Positions 57,242-64,000 of a stretch of DNA of 64,000 nucleotides are shown piece after piece (positions within the stretch are counted from its first letter, which is position 1; the number at the start of each line of letters is the position of its first letter). The translations under genes and the position numbers were made by a program. The notes below the pieces were generated by a model. It did no database searches, had not been told where the DNA came from, and saw only the letters and a program-made list of their open reading frames with translations. This DNA is from Lepas anatifera (lineage: Eukaryota; Arthropoda; Thecostraca; Lepadidae). The DNA lies in contig JAOTON010001361.1 in assembly GCA_034440635.1 (NCBI GenBank), positions 1 through 64,000 of the forward strand. Reading direction: 5' to 3'.

Positions 57242-58179
57242 GTGCCCCCTCGTTGTCGCAAGGGCACGGTCGAGGCCAGGGCCCACAAGACAAAGAGGAT
57301 GCACACGGACGGCAAGTGCTGTCCAAATTTCCCTCGACTGTGTGAGACTCCTTTGTGAATGTGTCCGTCGGGCGAAAGTGGTTTACACCGTTAAATCTGG
57401 AGGCAACATGATGGTGGGCTACATGTACGGGTATGAACAGAGCCACCGGAGCCGCTTACACCCCATCGGTGTCAAAATAGCCTTAGACCGCTGAGTGGTG
57501 TTCCGTCGTTGGTCCTGTGCCCTTCGGCCGAAGGTGCCTTCCGCTGCTGAGCCTGGATGCACATCGACCTCATGTGGCCATTAGAACGCATATGCGGCAA
57601 TGCTATACGCCTTAACTTCAGTGGAGGCATTCTGTCGCATGGCAAGGCCCTTGGGCACTTGATCCGCTGCCAGGCGGGTCTCATTCGTGGGCAATTATTG
57701 CACGAACAAAGCCAGTGGGTGTAAGAACAACAATTATAGGTACTTAGCTCCTGATTGGTGTTCAGGCACCCTTTGGCCACCTGGTTGGTATGTCTCACAT
57801 AGGCGTAGGAACAGGGGGTGTCTCCTTTTTCAACATGCTAAAAATTCATCCTACGGGTGTTGGCTTGAAATACACGGCTTCAAAATATTCCATGGCCCCC
57901 AATATTATGGATGTTCCTACATCTATGATGCATCCCGTGTGAATTTCCCCTCGGGCGCCAATAGAAGCTGTTGCATGGAACGGCGGGCCACATACAGGAG
58001 CGTAGGCAGAAGGGAAGAGGCCTCGTGCCCCATCGGTTCTAAATAGTAAGTGCCCAATAGCTGCTGAAATGTATTTCTCTGTTTTTTATGTTGTGCACAT
58101 CGGCTGCAGAAAGTTATGGTCCCATCGTGCGTAAACGCACATATGCCCTTAAGCTAGAAGTACCTTTGTTCCACTAAAT
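57242..58179. other. No gene seen
   Basis: Several diffuse GC-rich repeat words (GTGCCCTTCGGCC, CCTCGGGCGCC). A 119-codon plus frame (57687-58046) has many Cys and Arg but no recognised domain. Confidence 0.35.
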
Positions 58180-59426
58180 TTAACCCTATTTCCGGCAGGG
58201 GGGCTAATATTGCCCCCCTTCAGGTTTTTCGAGAATATCTCCAAAACGGCTTGCGATAGAACTTTGAAACTTCCTGACTTTTCCTAAAACTAGTACAGGC
58301 AGGTTTTCTGAAATTTTCAAGATTATATATTTACCAGGGTCGGAGCTATGGCCGGGTTTTTGGGGAGGTTCTATCCACAAACCAAGTATTATCGTATGCG
58401 ATGGGTTTTTGTAAAAGGAAGCCGTCTCTGCTGATCCTGATACCAGTTATATGGTTTTATTATATCATTTTTTATGTGAGATGATAGCGCATTCACAATT
58501 GTCACTATTTGTGTTCATCAGGGGCGGTTACAGCAGTTCAAAATTGGGGGAATGTTATCAAGAAGGACTAAACGTTAGTAAGTGAGAAGACTGCTTACAG
58601 CCGTGCCAGGGCCAATACAATTGGGTATATGAAAATTCAAAATAGTTATAACCCAATTCTAGATTACCAGAGGCGTGTCCAGTCACTACACATTTTCAAA
58701 ATGTATATTCCCAGCCAGTATCACCGCCGCGACTCAATATCGTTGTATATTGAAAATGTGTTTCCAATCACCCCCACCCCCCACGACGAGTCCTTGATCC
58801 GCCTATGTCACCCCCTTTCCCAGAGCTGCCATGGGAGGGTAAAAATTATCAGAAATTAAATTTCAACTAGTCGAGGGACTAATATACTCATGCATACCAT
58901 TCGCATATTGTTGGTATGTATTTTACCCCACTGTTTTACCTTACTGCATCCGCCCCTGATGAGTTTTTCACTTTTTTTTCTCATTTATTTATGTGTCAAA
59001 GATGCCAAGCAGTATATGACGGCTTCTAATCCGCGTAACAAAAACTTTTAGGTTGTATATATTTCCCTCATAGTCCTGGTCCTGGAACTGCCATTGCATT
59101 TCGAATTTTTGCGTAACTCGAGTATATGAAAATTTTGGGTCAATTATTTGTAAATCTGAACTAGTTTTGTGAAAATCGTACAACAGAAACAAGGGTTATG
59201 GAAAATCTAAAAAAATACACAAAAATTGTATATTTTGCACGACCTTCTCCTAAAAAATAAAAATTTTGAAATTTTCTTTTTTCAAAATAAAGTTTAGCAG
59301 CAGAGGAATCTATGGCACTTTGAACTTTCAAAATCGGCCGGTTAGATTACGAGATCTTAGGGGGGCCGATATTGCCCCCCTTGCCGGAAATAGGGGTAGC
59401 CGGGAACCTGACGGAAATAGGGTTAA
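58180..59426. mobile_element. Hairpin-capped TTAA element 2
   Basis: TTAA at both ends (58180-58183, 59423-59426). Left terminus TTAACCCTATTTCCGGCAGG, then GGGGGCTAATATTGCCCCCC; right terminus GGGGGGCCGATATTGCCCCC, then TTGCCGGAAATAGGG, GTAGCCGGGAACCTGA and CGGAAATAGGGTTAA, so the outer terminus is again duplicated on one side. CGAGATCTTAGGGGGG (59350-59365) is shared with element 3. About 0.44 kb of its interior is a TIR-bounded insert (58519-58958). No transposase frame. Confidence 0.8.
58519..58958. mobile_element. TIR-bounded insert with CAGGGGCGG ends
   Basis: Left end CAGGGGCGGTTACAG and right end CTGCATCCGCCCCTG form about 15-bp imperfect inverted repeats of hAT-like type; CAT/ATG extends the match by three bases outside. 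No 8-bp target duplication is evident, so the superfamily is uncertain. Confidence 0.55.
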
Positions 59427-59590
59427 TAGCTCATATGTGCTTGTGTGATTGGGTCGAATGTGTCTCTTTCCTCATTAATTTCGTATATTTGTTTTACATG
59501 TGCCCTTAGACCAAAAATAAACATTGGTTGCCAAAATCGGTCGGTTAGTTGTGCAAACTCGGTCGGTTAGTTGTGCATAACTTTGTATCC

Positions 59591-60338
59591 TCATTTCAAA
59601 CTCGCGCCATTAGGGCAAAAGGGTTCATTAACCGCTAAGTTAACATGAAACTGAGCCATATCTTTACCTGAGCCTCCTGGTGCCCTCACATGACCCTTGT
59701 GGGAATCCAGAGGCATGATGCCGACACTAGAAAACTCGTGAAGAGAACTGGAACACCTGACCTGGAGGGAACTTCTCCCTTGTGGGGCGATTATCTGCCG
59801 CTCGCAGGCAGCCACGATACTTTTTCGCCAGCAAGGGTCGTAAGGGAGCCCACGCACAGTCTGGAAGTAGCAGCGGTTCCTTTTGTGACAGTTGTTGGTC
59901 TTTTTCAGTCCACCCGGACATCATGGCACCAGCCATGGTCCGTGAAAGGGAGTTGGCATCTGGCGGCAACTGTTGTCTCTTCCCTGGCAATAATATGCGC
60001 TTTACGGGCATCCGGTGCGTTTTGCCATCAGTCTCGGACGATTTAGGGATACATGATCTGGGGCAAAGGGCCGTGGCACCTGATCTGGAGATGTATGAAA
60101 TTATCGCTACGCCAGTTCTGTGCTCCTCGCCGTCAATCAGGCAACCTCTCCGCGAACTCCCGAAGGATGTGGGGACACCCAGTCTGAAATCATCTGTTTC
60201 TCTCCGTTGAAATAATGCGTCTCTCGCAGCTAACTGCGCACATTGTCCAGGCCAATGATCGTAAATGCAAAATGAACAAATATACTGTCGTGGTTCTCTC
60301 TGAACGAATCGTGTGCAGTGCTCATTATAGCCAGTCAA
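59591..60338 (-). pseudogene. Possible gag-type zinc-knuckle remnant
   Basis: A 203-codon minus frame (59727-60338), the longest ATG frame seen in the window. Near its start it encodes YICSFCIYDHWPGQC, a CX2CX3HX4C arrangement, followed by AARDALFQRRE; BEL/Pao-type gag proteins have a similar C-FC-H-C knuckle before an ARxxxL-RR stretch. No protease, RT or LTR was found around it, and the second knuckle is absent. It may be a decayed retroelement fragment or coincidence. Confidence 0.25.
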
Positions 60339-60650
60339 AATTTCCTGAATAAGACTGTATGAAGACAGCTGGTGCTTCTCCTACGGCAGTGGCCGGTCCC
60401 TTGCGGGCATCACATACTCGCCGCAAAAGTAGCCGCTATGAGTGCAATGGCGCACGAGCTTGCCCTCCCTGGACGAATCTACATCCGCCGCTGCTCGGCC
60501 GTGCACCAATGACCTGAGGCGTTGGCGTGAGGCGGTGCCTGAGTGAGCGGACACAGAGTAGGGCAAGGGGTGTCAGCTGACAGGGGCAAACCCAGCTGAT
60601 TGATTGGGCCGATTGATTCCTTTTGTTTTGTTCTGGTCTAATGACTCTCG

Positions 60651-60653
<3 letters not shown>

Positions 60654-60720
<67 letters not shown>
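60654..60720. repeat. (AT)n microsatellite
   Basis: About 67 bases of uninterrupted AT alternation. Confidence 0.97.
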
Positions 60721-60721
<1 letters not shown>

Positions 60722-61878
60722 TTTCTAGAAAATTCATCAATGGGTCTAAATTTGAGCCATTTTGAACCACTACTGTGACGTCTCGGGTCAACGGATATGG
60801 TTCAAACTCGGCTCCAAGGGAGAAGACGCTAAGGCGTTGTCAGTGTCATTTCATTTGTTTTCGTATCACTTCCAGTTTTAGAGATCAAAGGGGAAGGGGT
60901 CCGATCAGACCCCCTCAGGCGGTGATGCGTAGAAAAAGAGTCCAGGCAGTGCCGGATTAAAAAGTGTTCTTTTTCTCCTACAGTGGCCCTTGGAGATGGT
61001 GTGCCCCATGCCGAAGCTCTGACTGCGCCCCTGAAGAAGGGCATCGGCCCAACAGACAGCGATAGGGTTAGCTTGACGATGCAATACACAAATCAAAAGA
61101 CAGAAAACCTAATCATGAAAAAGCAGCTTAGCAAATGAACCGATGTTGAATTGCGCCAATGTAGTGCACTCGTTCACCTGTTCTGACGAAGGTTACAAGC
61201 TTTGCAAATCTGCACGCTACATTACACACAACAAACATGTTGACGAGAATGTTTGTTGCACCTGATCAGTGAAGCGTTTCTCAACTGCATGCAATATATT
61301 CATCACTGGAAGCTGACTGGAAAAAGAGATAGTATACACCACTGACATCACGCGAGGCCGGTGCAGAAATATGTTCCGCATCATCAAAACCGTGCAAAGG
61401 AATAAGAAATGGCCTTCCTTATGCACCTAACGTGACTGGGGAGACATTTTCACTCGGAATGATGCCGTTATCTGAGTTTGTTGGTCACGCTAAGCCAGGT
61501 TTCACCGCAAAAAGAACAGAGGTCATCCATTTGGCACGGTAGTATGCTCCAGGAGTGAAAAAGTGCGCTCGTCCATGGCATGTATGTACCAAGCAAGGTG
61601 AGTTCACGGGCCCCGGTGGAAACATACAAGTCAAACTGCCTGGGGAAAGATTCGGGGCCGCTTAATATCCTATATTCTGGGCACTGCGCTTCCCCGGAGC
61701 CACAAAATACGCACAATAAAACGATCAAATTTACAATCAACGTCAGGTCGATTTTAATGTCATCATTTTTTATAATAACATTGCAGCCTGCTAAACAAAT
61801 GCTTCCACACCGTGTTTGTCTCGCATAACCCTGTATTGCCATAGCAAGTTTAAAAACACATAGTTGAGAAGGTACCTA
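60721..61878. other. No gene seen
   Basis: GTGCCCCATGCCG-type repeat words at 60985-61050; otherwise unassigned. Confidence 0.35.
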
Positions 61879-62285
61879 CACACAGAGAAAAATTTACACC
61901 CCACGGAACACTTTGCTCGTGCCAAAAATCAGTATTCTCTGGATACTTAATTCAGTATACAATGAACGCTTTTCGGACATTTTTGGTACTCGTCAGATAA
62001 CATGAGTACTTTTACTACGCCTCTTTTGTTACAGCTGGTTGTACTTCCCGTAGTACCCTTTTGCAGTTACACCAAAATGGGTACTTTTGCGATTAGTACC
62101 CCCGTTTGGTTCCGTGCCAAAAATGAGGCCTCCTAGGGTACTTCCATTTTAGGTACTAACGCTAGTACCCTACGAAGGTGTCTGAAGGGCACTGAAAGTA
62201 GTGCTTAAAATGTACTCAATCAATACAATCCAATACCTACTCTCCTTCGTGAAACAAAGAGGTACTTGAAGAAGTATATTTAAGG
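61879..62285 (+). mobile_element. GGTACT-rich element with CACAGAGAAAAAT end
   Basis: Starts CACAGAGAAAAATTTACACC, matching the reversed end at 43877-43890, then many GGTACT/AGTACC words (for example TTTTGGTACTCG, CCCGTAGTACCC, GGGTACTTTTGCG, TTTTAGGTACTAACGCTAGT). Non-coding. The right boundary is uncertain. Confidence 0.45.
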
Positions 62286-62980
62286 TGATTCGATAATTCG
62301 ATCAAGGTAACACTGCACAGCTTTAATCATATAGAGCACAATACAAAAAAGCAGCCACGGCTCACTGGAACAGCTTTGTCGTTTCAAGGGACAACATATA
62401 CATGGCACTGAAATTGAGACGAAGCTGGTTCTAAAACTATGAGCTTCATATTCGTTTCTGCTGGTCTTTTCTAGACATTTTTAATCTTGCAGATTACAAA
62501 AAGACACCCCAGTTGAGCTGAGCTGACCTCGCAGCTTGCATATTTTCGATGGATATTAAAAGAGAGTTAATTCTGTCCAGAACCAATCAGCCGTCCTTAA
62601 ATCTTTCCGCTTCCTCAGGATTCTGTGTGAGCATCCTTCAAATGATTCGACGTCCGGGCTCTGCGCGCAAGGCAAACAGTCGGCTATTTGCTGCTAGAGA
62701 TTAGCCTTTGCACCGGCACTTGTCACCACGTGGCACTATAATCGTTCCTTATAGTGGCGCAAAATAAGACTAACTTAGCACCGCGGCGTATTAGTGACCT
62801 GACAACATCATGCATGTAGAGAAAAAATTTGTGGTTTAAGACAAGACAAATAAATATAACGTACGACGTAACTTCACATGACTTATATTGGCTGTTTTTA
62901 CCTATTTTTTGTTTTGTTTCAAGGTCTATTTAGCTAAATAACACGTGTTATCCCTTTATTATGTTCCTTGTGACACGGGA
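62286..62980. other. No gene seen
   Basis: Unassigned. Confidence 0.35.
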
Positions 62981-63346
62981 ACCATCTCTGGGGTGCCCTC
63001 GAGATAAGCACTTTGCCCCCCTCTCGAAACCAATTCGGGGGTCCTCCTGAGAAAAATTGTTTGGCCCCTTGAGGAAAAACCTTGCCCCACGCCCGAGAAA
63101 AACTTTTGGGCCCCGAGATCAAGCATTCGGGCCACCGAGACCAACTCGTGGAGGACTCCGAGGCCGAATCTGGGGACTCCCAAAACAACCTTTGGCCCTC
63201 CGAAATAAACTCTGCCCCCCCTCCGGGACAAGCTCTTAAAGGCTCCCCAGACCAGTTCTGGCGGCCACCAATAACTTTTTAGAGCATCCTTAGACAAACT
63301 CTCGGGGCCTTACGAAAAATTCAAGACCAGCTCTGCCCCCCCCATA
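62981..63346 (+). repeat. 22-26-bp degenerate GC-rich array
   Basis: Units of the kind GGGGCC + GAGA + CCAACTC (for example GGGCCACCGAGACCAACTCG, GGGCCCCGAGATCAAGCATT). About 14 degenerate units, with a GC-rich half and an AAA-containing half, like the 35.3-36.5 kb arrays. Confidence 0.7.
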
Positions 63347-63387
63347 ATATAAACCCCCATAATCACCAGGGAGAAGGTGATTCGGAG

Positions 63388-63408
63388 GCCCACCGGGGCG
63401 CGGGTTAA
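63388..63408 (-). repeat. Solo terminus related to TTAA element 1
   Basis: GGGGCGCGGGTTAA equals the complement of the element-1 left terminus TTAACCCGCGCCCC. No matching second end was found in the window. Confidence 0.4.
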
Positions 63409-64000
63409 TAATTGGGGGTGCCCAAATTTAAAACAATACCAAGAGCCACAAAGATAATATAGCGACATTTCCTAGTTTACCCATAGTCGTAAGAGTAGAG
63501 AAACCCAAAGGGGCCATGTCCCCAATATTAATTATGTTTAATTATTAGATAAACAGCGTTGACTGAAAATAAATATCTCTAAGATAAGACTTCATCCCCA
63601 ATGTTTTGGATGTATGTACCTACGCTTATGAGTCTAGCTACAAGCAAGGGTAGGGGTTTTTATTCGGTGGTGCTCGACTTAGAAAAAGGGTACTCTGACA
63701 GTTTAACATAATTTTCTTGTATCATTAACTGTTTTCTAAATAAACACGCCCTTCTTAGAATCAGGAAGCCAAATAGAAGCATGTGATCTTAAAATAACAA
63801 ATGCTGGGTGATTGTAGAATGCGCCTACAGAAATAGAATCATCATCTCTGCCCCGTAGGAAGTTTTAAATATTGTTGGAGTTTCAACATTATTTGTAGTT
63901 ACCGAGCACCTACCTAGAAATGGTTTCATGTAGACATTTAAAAACTCATTAATGGAAGTTACGTGGGCTTCAGATTTTGCATTTAATCCAGAAGCGGCAA
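63409..64000. other. No gene seen
   Basis: AT-rich; no feature recognised. Confidence 0.35.

Overview
This window looks like repeat-rich non-coding DNA from a large animal genome, most likely an invertebrate. The clues are degraded LINEs with Jockey/CR1-type and RNase-H-bearing reverse transcriptases, tRNA-derived SINEs, cut-and-paste element remnants with TTAA or 8-bp target duplications, long minisatellites and (AT)n tracts. I found no convincing host exon, no rRNA gene and no intact tRNA gene. The exact phylum cannot be fixed from the sequence; an arthropod such as a chelicerate is only a guess.

Layout. 0-10 kb: a non-autonomous TTAA element split by a 435-bp near-perfect foldback, two copies of a ~460-bp TTAA element (family 1), a minus-strand SINE, several GC-rich islands and (CT)n/(AT)n tracts. 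10-15 kb: a hammerhead/Penelope-like motif, then a CR1/Jockey-type LINE split by a 2.2-kb hAT-type element that itself carries a SINE; all three layers keep readable target-site duplications. 16-25 kb: repeat fragments, a 30-bp plus 16-bp compound minisatellite, a MITE and a second SINE. 25.6-26.9 kb: a fairly young 5'-truncated CR1-like LINE with TSD. 29-31 kb: a 32-bp palindromic minisatellite and a 14-bp minisatellite. 33.8-36.6 kb: a hairpin-capped TTAA element full of AGGTCA/TGACCT half-sites, then two tandem copies of a GGCGCC array. 36.7-40.2 kb: a SINE, a MITE and a LINE with RT and RNase H remnants. 40.7-46.5 kb: a family-1 element, GGGTGTC arrays, a 57-bp in-frame repeat and a 5'-truncated RNase-H LINE with a (TAAG)n tail and 9-bp TSD. 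48-54 kb: a LINE RT remnant, a LINE endonuclease remnant and two family-1 elements nested at TTAA. 56.6-59.4 kb: two more hairpin-capped TTAA elements, one carrying a further TIR-bounded insert. 60-64 kb: a possible gag zinc-knuckle remnant, a GGTACT-rich element, another GC-rich array and a solo element end.

The pieces do not form a pathway; they form a stratigraphy of insertions. The most interesting items are the three TTAA elements sharing a G-run/palindrome/C-run terminal hairpin, a one-sided duplication of the terminus and (in two) dense nuclear-receptor-type half-sites; the SINE whose 3' end resembles the 3' end of a LINE in the same window; and the foldback with a hammerhead-like core. 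All family assignments were made by eye from translated motifs and termini.
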